Positions 1 to 6,849 of a stretch of 7,742 nucleotides of DNA are shown piece after piece (position 1 is the stretch's first letter; the number at the start of each line of letters is the position of its first letter). Origin of the DNA: Alphaproteobacteria bacterium (lineage in GTDB: Bacteria; Pseudomonadota; Alphaproteobacteria; ATCC43930; CGMCC-115725); NCBI GenBank assembly GCA_030040495.1, contig JASHTP010000100.1:1-7742 (forward strand), given 5' to 3'. The notes beneath the pieces are model-generated. The model did no database searches, was not told where the DNA came from, and worked only from the letters and a program-made list of their open reading frames with translations. The translations under genes were made by a program, and so were the position numbers.

Positions 1-75
1 CTCAGCATCGACACCACCGCCTCGGGCGGGAATGCCAGCCTGATGTCGCTCGAAGAGGACGGTTTCTCGCCCTAA
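1..75 (+). CDS. putA: C-terminal tail of a gene cut by the window start; probably PutA (proline dehydrogenase / P5C dehydrogenase)
   Basis: Only the last 24 codons and a TAA stop (73-75) are present. The tail reads about IDTTASGGNASLMSLEED and then ends GFSP. The TAxGGNASLM signature is what I remember from the extreme C-terminus of bifunctional PutA, the flavoenzyme/dehydrogenase that oxidises proline to glutamate. There it belongs to the end of the aldehyde-dehydrogenase part. The symbol rests on this short motif alone, so it is tentative; a stand-alone P5C dehydrogenase or another aldehyde dehydrogenase is possible. The gene runs tail to tail into marC, and the two stop codons overlap at 72-75. 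There is therefore no room for a terminator between them. Confidence 0.55.
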   Translation, partial: LSIDTTASGGNASLMSLEEDGFSP

Positions 76-701
76 CCCCGCGACGCCAGCGCCTCGAGGA
101 TGCCGTCGAGGACGAGCTGCGCCGCCAACGCGGCCAGGATGATGCCCAGCACGCGGCTCATCACGTTGGCGCCGGTGATCCCGATGAGCCGCATCACTTG
201 CGGCGCCGCAAGCAGCAGCGCCAGCGTAATCGCCATCACCACGGCGAGCGCGGCCATGATGCCGAGCGCGGCGAGCGGCGCCGCAGCGCGCTCCATCAAC
301 AGCACGATCGAGGTGAGCGCTCCCGGGCCGGCGAGCAGCGGGAACGCGAGCGGAAAGACGGCGACATCGCGGCGCTGCTCGGCCTCCTTCTCCTCCGAGG
401 CGGTCGGCCCGCGGATTCCGGATTGGCGTGCGAATACCATCTCGGTGGCGAGGAGGAACAGCAGGATCCCGCCGGCGATGCGGAACGCCGGCAGCGTGAT
501 GCCGAGCGCGCGCAGCAGCTGGTCGCCGCCCAGCGCGAAGGCGAGGATCAGGGCGACGGCGACGAGCACGCCGCGTATGGCGGCGGGCCGCCGCAGTTTG
601 GCCGGCGTGCCGCGTGTTAGGCCGGCGAAGATGACGGCGCTGCCGACGGGATCGATGATGACGAAGAGCGTGACGAAGCTGTAGAGGAACTGCGTGAGCA
701 C
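72..701 (-). CDS. MarC-family integral membrane protein
   Basis: The 209-residue length is typical of the MarC/YhgN (UPF0056) family of inner-membrane proteins, whose transported substrate is unknown. About six hydrophobic segments are visible, near residues 5-25, 45-62, 70-90, 117-137, 145-167 and 183-203. A charged loop at 92-112 (SEEKEAEQRRD) splits the protein into two halves of three segments. Family motifs are IIDPVG at 15-20 in the first helix and FPLAFPLLAGPGALT at 116-130 in the fourth. The start is GTG at 701-699, nine bases after the P450 stop. It has no purine-rich Shine-Dalgarno; a perfect hairpin (703-721) lies directly upstream instead. Translation is probably coupled to the P450. 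Despite the family name, E. coli marC is not considered an antibiotic-resistance determinant, so no resistance role is claimed. Confidence 0.88.
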   Translation of the reverse strand: MLTQFLYSFVTLFVIIDPVGSAVIFAGLTRGTPAKLRRPAAIRGVLVAVALILAFALGGDQLLRALGITLPAFRIAGGILLFLLATEMVFARQSGIRGPTASEEKEAEQRRDVAVFPLAFPLLAGPGALTSIVLLMERAAAPLAALGIMAALAVVMAITLALLLAAPQVMRLIGITGANVMSRVLGIILAALAAQLVLDGILEALASRG

Positions 702-702
702 A

Positions 703-721
703 GGCGCCGTTCAGCGGCGCC
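703..721 (-). promoter_or_regulatory. Perfect 7-bp stem hairpin over the P450 stop codon and in front of the marC start
   Basis: On the plus strand GGCGCCG (703-709) is followed by a 5-base loop (710-714) and CGGCGCC (715-721), an exact inverted repeat. On the transcribed minus strand the P450 stop TGA (713-711) falls in the loop and upper stem. The stem ends one base before the marC GTG. No U-tract follows, so this is not a standard terminator. It could gate marC translation so that ribosomes finishing the P450 open the stem, or mark an mRNA processing site. Confidence 0.55.
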
Positions 722-2105
722 GTTCGAGTATCATCCGCATGCCGTGCCGTGGGCGCAAGGTGATGAGGCCCTGCGGCTCGACCGGGAAGCCGGGCTTCAG
801 CCGCAGCCGATAGCGTTGTGCGACCGTCGCCAGGATCAGCGTCGCCTCGGCCATGGCGAAGGCGGCGCCGATGCAGATGCGCGGCCCGGCGCCGAAGGGA
901 ATGTAGGCGAAGCGGTGGCGCGAGGCCACGCGCTCCGGCGCAAACCGCTCGGGGTCGAAGCGCTCGGGACCCTCCCAGAGCCGGGGATTGCGATGCAGCA
1001 GCCAGGGCACGATCAGAATCTGCGCGCCTTTCGGAATGCGCCGGCCCAGCACCTCGTCCTCGCCGATCGCAGTGCGCGACAGCGTGTGCGCCGGCGGGTA
1101 GAGGCGCATCGATTCTTCGACGACCATGCGCGCATAGGGAAGTTTGGCGAGATCCTCGTGCCGAGGCGCCCGCCCACCCAGTGCGGCCTGCAGCTCGGCA
1201 TGGAGGCGGCCCTCGACCACCGGATGCTGCGACAGCAGGTACCAGGTCCAGGTCAGCGCCAGCGCCGTGGTTTCGTGTCCGGCCATGAAGATGGTGACGA
1301 CCTGGTTTCGCACCTCCTCGGCCGTCATGCCGCCGCCGGTCTCTTCGTCGCGGGCGGCGATGAGGCGGGCGAGGAGATCCTTGGGGTGCGCGTCGCGGCC
1401 GCGCTCGCGCGAACCGAGCAGCCGGTCGATGGCGCGGTCAAACTCGGTGAAGATCCGCTCGGGGTGACGGAACGAGCCCATCCGCGACAGCCAGGCCGGC
1501 AGCTCCAGGAGGTCGGCGAGCCCCGGTCGGACCTCCGCCTGATAGCGCCCGACGCCGCGCTCGACGATGTCGACGATCTCGTCGGAATCCGAAGAAAACA
1601 TCGTGCGCGAGATGATGTGCAGCGTGGCATGCATCATCGCCGCGGCGACGTCGATCTCGGCGTCGGCCGGCAGTGCGTCCCATTCGGCGAGCAGCCGCTC
1701 GGCGATCTCGGTCATGACGGGCGAATAGCCGACGATGCTGCGATGGTCGAAGGCCGGTGCCATGATGCGCCGATGCCGACGCCAGGTCTCGCCCTCGCTG
1801 GTCAACAGGCCGCGGCCGAGGCCCGGCTCGAGCAGCCGGCGCGTGATCTCCGTCTTGTGATAGTTGGCGGCGTTGTCGAGCAGAACGTGTCGGATCGCGC
1901 CGGGCTCGTTGACGAAGAATGTGCGCTTCCAGAACAGCCGCCGCTCGAGAATGTCGGTGGTGTAAGCCTCGGAACGATAGGTTGCGAGCGAGTTGTCGCG
2001 CAGCACGCGCATGAACTGCAGCAGCGACAACGGCCGCTGCGGCACCTGCGGCATCGCCAGACGGGGAGCCGGGCTCTGGGCCTCGCTCCGGTCGATGACG
2101 GTCAT
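711..2105 (-). CDS. Cytochrome P450 monooxygenase (soluble, bacterial)
   Basis: This is a complete 464-residue P450, a haem-thiolate monooxygenase that inserts one oxygen atom of O2 into a C-H or C=C bond. All hallmarks are present. The C-helix WRRHRR is at 108-113 and the I-helix oxygen-activation motif AGHETT at 275-280. The K-helix ExxR is E331-R334, the PERF-type motif FDPERF is at 383-388, and the haem loop FGAGPRICIG at 404-413 has C411 as proximal ligand. There is no signal peptide or N-terminal anchor. The start ATG (2105-2103) has a Shine-Dalgarno GAGGT at 2115-2111, spaced five bases. No ferredoxin or reductase gene is adjacent, so electrons must come from elsewhere. The intact motifs suggest an active enzyme. 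The acyl-CoA synthetase upstream makes a fatty or aromatic acid substrate plausible, but the CYP family and substrate cannot be named. Confidence 0.95.
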   Translation of the reverse strand: MTVIDRSEAQSPAPRLAMPQVPQRPLSLLQFMRVLRDNSLATYRSEAYTTDILERRLFWKRTFFVNEPGAIRHVLLDNAANYHKTEITRRLLEPGLGRGLLTSEGETWRRHRRIMAPAFDHRSIVGYSPVMTEIAERLLAEWDALPADAEIDVAAAMMHATLHIISRTMFSSDSDEIVDIVERGVGRYQAEVRPGLADLLELPAWLSRMGSFRHPERIFTEFDRAIDRLLGSRERGRDAHPKDLLARLIAARDEETGGGMTAEEVRNQVVTIFMAGHETTALALTWTWYLLSQHPVVEGRLHAELQAALGGRAPRHEDLAKLPYARMVVEESMRLYPPAHTLSRTAIGEDEVLGRRIPKGAQILIVPWLLHRNPRLWEGPERFDPERFAPERVASRHRFAYIPFGAGPRICIGAAFAMAEATLILATVAQRYRLRLKPGFPVEPQGLITLRPRHGMRMILERRR

Positions 2106-2125
2106 TACCCACCTCGTCGCAGCGC

Positions 2126-2164
2126 TAGGGGCCGTACCCTAACACTGCGCGTGTGAGCGTCAAG
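2126..2164 (-). promoter_or_regulatory. Candidate sigma-70 promoter for P450-marC, with a dyad over the -10 box
   Basis: Read on the minus strand, CTTGAC (2164-2159; TTGACG at 2163-2158) is a near-ideal alphaproteobacterial -35 box. It is followed by a 16-base spacer and TAGGGT (2141-2136) as a weak -10. Transcription would start near 2129, giving a short leader with the GAGGT ribosome site. The inverted repeat TAGGG (2126-2130), six bases, CCCTA (2137-2141) covers the -10 and expected start, a typical repressor position. It lies in the 68-bp gap after the acyl-CoA synthetase stop, so P450-marC can probably be transcribed independently of that gene. Confidence 0.5.
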
Positions 2165-2173
2165 CCGGAAAGG

Positions 2174-3772
2174 CTAACGTCGCTGCCGCAGCTCGCGGCG
2201 GATGATCTTGCCGGTGGTCGTCATCGGCAGCGCGTCGACGAACTCGACGAGGCGCGGATATTCATGCGCGGCGAGCCGCGTCTTGACGAAGCCCTGGATC
2301 TCGCGCGCCAGCGCCTCCCCCCGCTCGCGACCAGGCTTGAGCACGACGAAGGCCTTCACCACCTCGGTGCGCACCGGGTCGGGGACGCCGACCGCAGCGG
2401 CGAGCGCCACCGCCGGGTGCTTCATCAGGCAATCCTCGATCTCGCCCGGTCCGATGCGGTAGCCGGCGCTGGTGATGACGTCGTCGGTGCGTCCCTGGAA
2501 CCAGAAATAGCCATCCTCGTCCTGGCGTCCGACATCGCCGGTGATGAGATAATCGCCCGCGAATTTCTCCCGCGTCGCCGCCGGGTTGCGCCAATATTCC
2601 AGGAACATCACGGGATCGCCGCGGCGGACGGCGATGTTGCCGTTCTCGCCTGCAGACAGCGGCCTTCCGTCATCGTCGAGGATGGCGAGCTCGTGGCCGG
2701 GGATGGCGCGGCCCATCGAGCCGGCGCGCACCGCGAAGAGCGGCGCGTTGTTGCCGACGACGAGATTGCACTCGGTCTGGCCGTAGAACTCGTTGATGGT
2801 GACGCCGAAGACGGCACGACCCCAGTCGAGAAGCTCCCCGCCCAGGGTTTCGCCGCCGCTGCCGATGCTGCGCGGCTCGATCCCGGGCCGGCGCGTCTCG
2901 CCGAGCTGACGCATCAGCTTCAGCGCGGTAGGCGGCATGAAGGCGTTGCGCACGCGATAGCGTGCCATGAGCTGGAACGCCTCGTCAGGGTCGAACTTGC
3001 GCGCGCGGTAGGCAAGCACCGGCACGCCATGATGCCAGGCCGGCATGAGCACGTCGAAGAGCCCGCCGATCCACGCCCAGTCTGCCGGCGTCCAGAACAG
3101 GTCGCCGGGCGCCGGGAAGAACTGATGCGGCATCTCGACGCCGGGCAGGTGACCGAGCAGCACGCGGTGGGCATGCAGCGCGCCTTTCGGATTTCCCGTC
3201 GTTCCCGAGGTGTAGATGATGATCGCGGGATCGTCGGCGACGGTATCGATGGCGTTGAATTCGTCCTTGGCGCGGCCCAACTCCGCGTGGAAGTCGATCG
3301 CGCCGCCGCCGGGGACGGCGAAGATCGAGCGCAGGTCGGGGAGGCGGGAGCGGATCGCCTGCAGCTTCGCGAGGCCGGTCTCGTCGGTGACGATCGCCCG
3401 GGCGCCGCTGTTGGCGAGCCGGAACTCGAGCGCGTCCTCACCGAAGAGCGTGAACAGCGGGACTGAGATGAGGCCGGTCTTCCATGCCGCGACATGGGCC
3501 ACCGCCGTCTCCGGCGTCTGCGGCAGCAGGATGCCGATGCGGTCGCCGCGGCTGAGGCCGTGCGCGCGCAGCACGTTGGCGAAGCGGTTCGACAGGTGCC
3601 GGATGTCGCCGAAGGAGAAGCGCTGCTCGCGGTGTTGCTCGTCGAGGTAGATGAGCGCCAGCCCGTCGGCGCGCTGGCGGTCGGCGACGTCGACGCCGAT
3701 GTTGTAGTGGCGCGGCACCTGCCAGCGGAAGCGCCGCGCCACCTCCTGGTAGTTCGCTCCGTGCGGCAGCAT
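2174..3772 (-). CDS. AMP-forming acyl-CoA synthetase (ANL superfamily, medium-chain/ACSM-like)
   Basis: This 532-residue adenylate-forming enzyme activates a carboxylic acid with ATP to an acyl-AMP and then to an acyl-CoA in the cytoplasm. The core motifs are in order. The phosphate-binding loop YTSGTTGNPKG is at 187-197 and the adenine/Mg motif YGQTE at 330-334. TGD is at 411-413, the hinge-region GRTDD at 427-431, GYRIGPGEIE at 437-446, and the catalytic lysine K522 in TTTGKIIRREL near the C-terminus. The DWAWIGGLFD stretch (231-240) and overall length resemble short/medium-chain or acetyl-CoA-synthetase-like members, but the acid cannot be named. The start ATG (3772-3770) is forced by an in-frame stop at 3796-3794; a GGAG lies about 11 bases upstream. 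It is divergent from the Mo oxidoreductase and probably feeds the same catabolic route as the downstream P450. Confidence 0.93.
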   Translation of the reverse strand: MLPHGANYQEVARRFRWQVPRHYNIGVDVADRQRADGLALIYLDEQHREQRFSFGDIRHLSNRFANVLRAHGLSRGDRIGILLPQTPETAVAHVAAWKTGLISVPLFTLFGEDALEFRLANSGARAIVTDETGLAKLQAIRSRLPDLRSIFAVPGGGAIDFHAELGRAKDEFNAIDTVADDPAIIIYTSGTTGNPKGALHAHRVLLGHLPGVEMPHQFFPAPGDLFWTPADWAWIGGLFDVLMPAWHHGVPVLAYRARKFDPDEAFQLMARYRVRNAFMPPTALKLMRQLGETRRPGIEPRSIGSGGETLGGELLDWGRAVFGVTINEFYGQTECNLVVGNNAPLFAVRAGSMGRAIPGHELAILDDDGRPLSAGENGNIAVRRGDPVMFLEYWRNPAATREKFAGDYLITGDVGRQDEDGYFWFQGRTDDVITSAGYRIGPGEIEDCLMKHPAVALAAAVGVPDPVRTEVVKAFVVLKPGRERGEALAREIQGFVKTRLAAHEYPRLVEFVDALPMTTTGKIIRRELRQRR

Positions 3773-3886
3773 GGCCGAGCCCGCTCCAATGCCTCACCGG
3801 CCCGACGATGCCACCCCGCCCGAGCCCGCGCAATCGGCTTCCCCGGCCTCCGCGGCCGCCATATAGTCCTCTCCGAGGAGGAGCCG
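3773..3886. promoter_or_regulatory. Divergent intergenic promoter region (acyl-CoA synthetase / Mo oxidoreductase)
   Basis: These 114 bases separate two divergent starts. Rightward, TATAGT (3862-3867) is a plausible -10 with a weak -35-like CTTCCC (3838-3843), spacing 18. Leftward, TTGCGC (3833-3828) and CATCGT (3810-3805), spacing 17, form a weak candidate. A perfect dyad CGGCC-TCCGC-GGCCG (3844-3858) lies inside the rightward spacer and could be an operator, though GC-rich dyads are common in such DNA. Both -35 candidates are close together, so one regulator could act on both genes. The promoter boxes are pattern matches only. Confidence 0.4.
3876..3881 (+). promoter_or_regulatory. Strong Shine-Dalgarno that fixes the GTG start of the Mo oxidoreductase
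   Basis: AGGAGG at 3876-3881 is followed by five bases and GTG at 3887. The reading frame is open upstream to 3494, but using such a start would overlap the divergent acyl-CoA synthetase heavily and add a tail not homologous to the family. The GTG puts the first cluster cysteine at residue 10, as expected of this enzyme type. Confidence 0.8.
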
Positions 3887-5950
3887 GTGCCCCGCGACGT
3901 CGTCTTTTCGGTCTGCCCCCATGATTGTCCGAGCACCTGCGCTCTCGAGGTCGAGCGGATCGACGCCGCCACCATCGGCCGGGTCCATGGCCGCAGGGAC
4001 CACCCCTATACGGCCGGCGTGGTTTGCGCCAAGGTCGCGCACTACGCCGAACGGCAGCACCATCCCGAGCGGTTGAGGACGCCGTTGCGCCGCGTCGGCG
4101 AGAAGGGCGTGGGCGCCGCCGCCTTCGTGCCGATCGGCTGGGACGAGGCGCTCGACCGCGTCGCCGAAGCCTTTGCGCAGGCCGTCCAGCGCCACGGCGG
4201 CGAGACCGTGTGGCCGCATTTCTATGCCGGCACGATGGGGCTGGTGCAGCGCGACGGCATTAACCGGCTGCGCCACGCCCTGCGCTACTCGCGCCAGCAT
4301 TCGACGATCTGCAACGTCCTTTCCGATTCCGGCTGGCTCGCCGGCGCCGGCGTCAAGCGCGGCGTCGACGGCCGCGAGATCCCGCTCGCCGACCTCGTCG
4401 TCATGTGGGGCGGCAATCCCGTGACCACGCAAGTCAATGTGATGACGCACATCACGCGCGCGCGGAAGGAGCGGGGCGCTCCCTTCGTCGTCATCGATCC
4501 CTACCGCACGCCCACCGCCGAGGCCGCCGACATCCATCTCGCCCCGCGCCCCGGCACCGATGCCGCGCTTGCCTGCGCGGTGATGCACGTGCTGTTCAAG
4601 GAAGGCTATGCCGACCGTGCCTACCTGGCGAAATACACCGCCGGCGCCGAGGCGCTCGAGGCGCATCTCGGCACGCGCGATCCCGCCTGGGCGGCGGCGA
4701 TCACCGGCCTCGGCGAGGCCGAGATCGTCGATTTTGCGCGGCTCTACGGGCGCATCAAGCGGAGCTTCCTGCGCATCGGCTACGGCTTCTCGCGGTCGCG
4801 CAACGGCGCCATGCAGCTCTTCGCCGCAAGCTGCCTGCCCGCGGTCACCGGCGCTTGGCAGTACGAGGGCGGCGGCGCACTTTATGCCAACGGCGGCGGC
4901 CTCTATAAGCTCGATCGCAGCCTGATCGAGGGCCTCGACATCGTCGATCCGGGGACTCGCATCCTCGACCAGTCGCGTATCGGCCCGATCCTCACCGGCG
5001 ATCGGCGCGATCTCGGCGACGGGCCGCCGGTGACGGCGTTGCTGGTCCAGAACACGAATCCGATGGTGGTGTCGCCGGATTCCAACCGGGTCCGCGAAGG
5101 TTTCATGCGCGCCGACCTCTTCACCTGCGTGCACGAGCAGTTCCTGACCGAGACCGCGGCGATGGCGGATATCGTGCTGCCGGCGACCACGATGCTCGAG
5201 CACGACGACATCTATACCGCCGGCGCGCACACCTTCCTGCAGGTGGCGCGCAAGGTGATCGAGCCGCTGGGCGAGGCGCGCTCGAACCACTCCGTCATCT
5301 GCGCGCTGGCGAAGCGTCTCGGCGCCGAGCATCCCGGCTTCCATCTGACGGAATGGGAGATCATCGACCGCACACTCGCCGCCTCCGGCCTGCCCGACGC
5401 CGCCGCCATCTGCGCCAAGGGCGGCCACGATCTGGCGCTGCCCTTCGAAAGCGCGCATTTCCTCGACGGCTTCGGCCATCCTGACAAGCGCTTTCATTTC
5501 GCGGCGAACTGGGCGACGATCGGCCCCAACCACGCGGCGCTGCCGCGGCTCCCCGACCATGTCCCGGTGATCGATCGGACCGATGCCGAGCACCCCTTCC
5601 GCATGGTCGCGCCGCCGGCGCGTTCGTTCCTCAACACCACCTTCAACAACCTCCCGTCGAGCGTCGGCCGCGAAGGCCGGCCGGCGGTTCGCATCCATCC
5701 CGACGATCTCGCGGCGCTGGGCCTCGGCGACGGCGCGCGCGTCCGGCTCGGCAACCGCCGCGGCACGGTGGTGCTTCACGCTCGCGCCTTCGACGGGCTG
5801 CAGCGCGGCGTCGTCGTGGTCGAGGGCATCTGGCCCAACCGCGCCTTCGAGGAGGGCATCGGCGTCAATGCGCTGACCAGCGCCGATCCCGGTCTGCCCA
5901 ATGGCGGTGCCGTCTTCCATGACACCGCGGTCTGGGTGCGTGCGGCATGA
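3887..5950 (+). CDS. Molybdopterin (bis-MGD) oxidoreductase with N-terminal 4Fe-4S site, DMSO reductase superfamily
   Basis: The product is 687 residues from the GTG at 3887. The N-terminus carries the 4Fe-4S ligands C10, C14, C18 and C47 (C-x3-C-x3-C-x28-C). C142, in HSTICNVLSDSGW, aligns by position with the Mo-binding Cys/Sec of nitrate reductase NapA and formate dehydrogenase, so Mo-Cys ligation is predicted. WGGNPVTTQ near 174-182 and NTNPMVVSPD further on are pterin-binding segments. The dinucleotide-binding domain fills about 571-687, including FLNTTFNNLPSSVGREG. There is no twin-arginine signal, so it is cytoplasmic. No ferredoxin-like or membrane-anchor subunit gene is nearby, so the electron partner is unknown. 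It overlaps the VOC gene by ATGA, implying co-translation. Substrate is unknown; oxidation, hydroxylation or reduction of an organic compound are all possible. Confidence 0.9.
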   Translation: MPRDVVFSVCPHDCPSTCALEVERIDAATIGRVHGRRDHPYTAGVVCAKVAHYAERQHHPERLRTPLRRVGEKGVGAAAFVPIGWDEALDRVAEAFAQAVQRHGGETVWPHFYAGTMGLVQRDGINRLRHALRYSRQHSTICNVLSDSGWLAGAGVKRGVDGREIPLADLVVMWGGNPVTTQVNVMTHITRARKERGAPFVVIDPYRTPTAEAADIHLAPRPGTDAALACAVMHVLFKEGYADRAYLAKYTAGAEALEAHLGTRDPAWAAAITGLGEAEIVDFARLYGRIKRSFLRIGYGFSRSRNGAMQLFAASCLPAVTGAWQYEGGGALYANGGGLYKLDRSLIEGLDIVDPGTRILDQSRIGPILTGDRRDLGDGPPVTALLVQNTNPMVVSPDSNRVREGFMRADLFTCVHEQFLTETAAMADIVLPATTMLEHDDIYTAGAHTFLQVARKVIEPLGEARSNHSVICALAKRLGAEHPGFHLTEWEIIDRTLAASGLPDAAAICAKGGHDLALPFESAHFLDGFGHPDKRFHFAANWATIGPNHAALPRLPDHVPVIDRTDAEHPFRMVAPPARSFLNTTFNNLPSSVGREGRPAVRIHPDDLAALGLGDGARVRLGNRRGTVVLHARAFDGLQRGVVVVEGIWPNRAFEEGIGVNALTSADPGLPNGGAVFHDTAVWVRAA

Positions 5951-6828
5951 CGGAGGGCGAGCTGCTCGACGTCTCGCCGCTCTGGCCGGCGGATCTCGAT
6001 CATCTCCGCATCGACTCGCCGGATCCAAGGGCGCTCGCCGGCTTCTACGAGCGCGCTCTCGGCACGAGCATTTCCCCGCTCGGCCGCGATCTCTATCTCG
6101 TCGAGGGCCGGCAGCGGCGGCTGGTGATTGGCCGGGGCGAGGCACGCAGCCATCCCTGGAGCGCCTTCGCGCTCGAGGACGACGCCCAGCTCGAGCGCTA
6201 TCGCCGTTTCGTCGCGGCGCGCGGCGCCGAGCCGCTGCCGGCGCCGTCGCCACTCTTCGCGCGAGGCGGCTTCGCGCTGCGCGATCCGGATGGCCGTCTG
6301 GCGGTCTTCGGCGTCGCCGGGGCGGAGCGAGCCGCACCCCCCGGTCTGCCCGGGCGGCTGCAGCATGTGGTCGTGGCCTCCGAACGGTTTCCGGCGATGA
6401 TGTCGTTCTATCGCGACAAGCTCGGATTTCTCGTTTCCGACACGGTGCATGTCGATGACGGCAGCGGCGGGCTCGGCGATGTCAATGTCTGCTTCCTGCG
6501 CGGCAATCTCGATCATCATAGCTTCGCCGTCTTCCGTGCGCCCAAATCCGCGAGCGACCATTTCGCGCTCGAAGTGACGGGCTGGGACGACATCCGCCGC
6601 TGGGCGGACCATTTCGCCGCGCTCGATATCGGCATCTGGTGGGGGCCGGGCCGCCATGGGGCCGGCAACAATCTCTTCTTCATGGTCAAGGACCCCGACG
6701 GCAACAACGTCGAGATCTCCGCCGATCTCGAGCGCCTGCCCAAGGGCGCGCCGGGCAGGCGCTGGCCGGCCGGGGGCAAGGCGCTCAACCTCTGGGGACC
6801 AGCCTGGGTGAGGGACACGCCGGGCTGA
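5947..6828 (+). CDS. Two-domain VOC protein, extradiol ring-cleavage dioxygenase-like
   Basis: This 293-residue protein has two vicinal-oxygen-chelate modules, about 16-125 (LDHLRIDSPDP onward) and 138-260 (LQHVVVASERF onward). That is the architecture and length of type I extradiol dioxygenases, which open catechol rings using Fe(II). The C-terminal module keeps a possible metal triad: H140, H190 or H191 in LDHHSFAVF, and E256 in DPDGNNVEIS. This is close to the His146/His210/Glu260 pattern of BphC. The second-shell Tyr and His of BphC appear to be M246 and N241 when aligned without gaps from GRH (235-237), so the chemistry may differ. The ATG (5947) overlaps the stop of the Mo oxidoreductase (ATGA) and has no strong ribosome site, so translation is probably coupled. 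A glyoxalase-type or other VOC function is possible. Confidence 0.82.
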   Translation: MTEGELLDVSPLWPADLDHLRIDSPDPRALAGFYERALGTSISPLGRDLYLVEGRQRRLVIGRGEARSHPWSAFALEDDAQLERYRRFVAARGAEPLPAPSPLFARGGFALRDPDGRLAVFGVAGAERAAPPGLPGRLQHVVVASERFPAMMSFYRDKLGFLVSDTVHVDDGSGGLGDVNVCFLRGNLDHHSFAVFRAPKSASDHFALEVTGWDDIRRWADHFAALDIGIWWGPGRHGAGNNLFFMVKDPDGNNVEISADLERLPKGAPGRRWPAGGKALNLWGPAWVRDTPG

Positions 6829-6849
6829 GCGCCGCCTTCCGACGCCCCA

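Noticed and set aside
72..701. MarC as an antibiotic-resistance determinant
   Set aside because: The family name is historical; resistance is not supported for E. coli marC, and nothing here suggests it.
744..2156. 470-codon open frame on the plus strand opposite the P450
   Set aside because: High-GC antisense shadow: rich in R, H, D, Q, G and A, with no domain motif, and the opposite strand encodes a P450 with every hallmark.
2163..2175. AGCC-GGAAA-GGCT hairpin at the acyl-CoA synthetase stop as a terminator
   Set aside because: Only four base pairs and no U-tract; it also overlaps the P450 -35 box.
2153..3466. 437-codon open frame on the plus strand opposite the acyl-CoA synthetase
   Set aside because: Low-complexity composition typical of GC-rich antisense frames; the minus-strand gene has all adenylate-forming motifs.
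3867..3879. TCCTC-TCC-GAGGA hairpin that could hide the ribosome site of the Mo oxidoreductase
   Set aside because: If TATAGT (3862-3867) is the -10, transcription starts near 3874, so the left arm would not be in the RNA.
3494..3886. Upstream extension of the Mo oxidoreductase frame
   Set aside because: It would overlap the divergent acyl-CoA synthetase by about 280 bases; the GTG at 3887 has an ideal Shine-Dalgarno and gives the normal N-terminus.
3794..6337. 847-codon open frame on the minus strand opposite the Mo oxidoreductase and VOC genes
   Set aside because: Long only because GC-rich codons seldom give stops in this frame; Arg/Ala/His-rich with no recognisable domain, and it would cross two clearly real genes.
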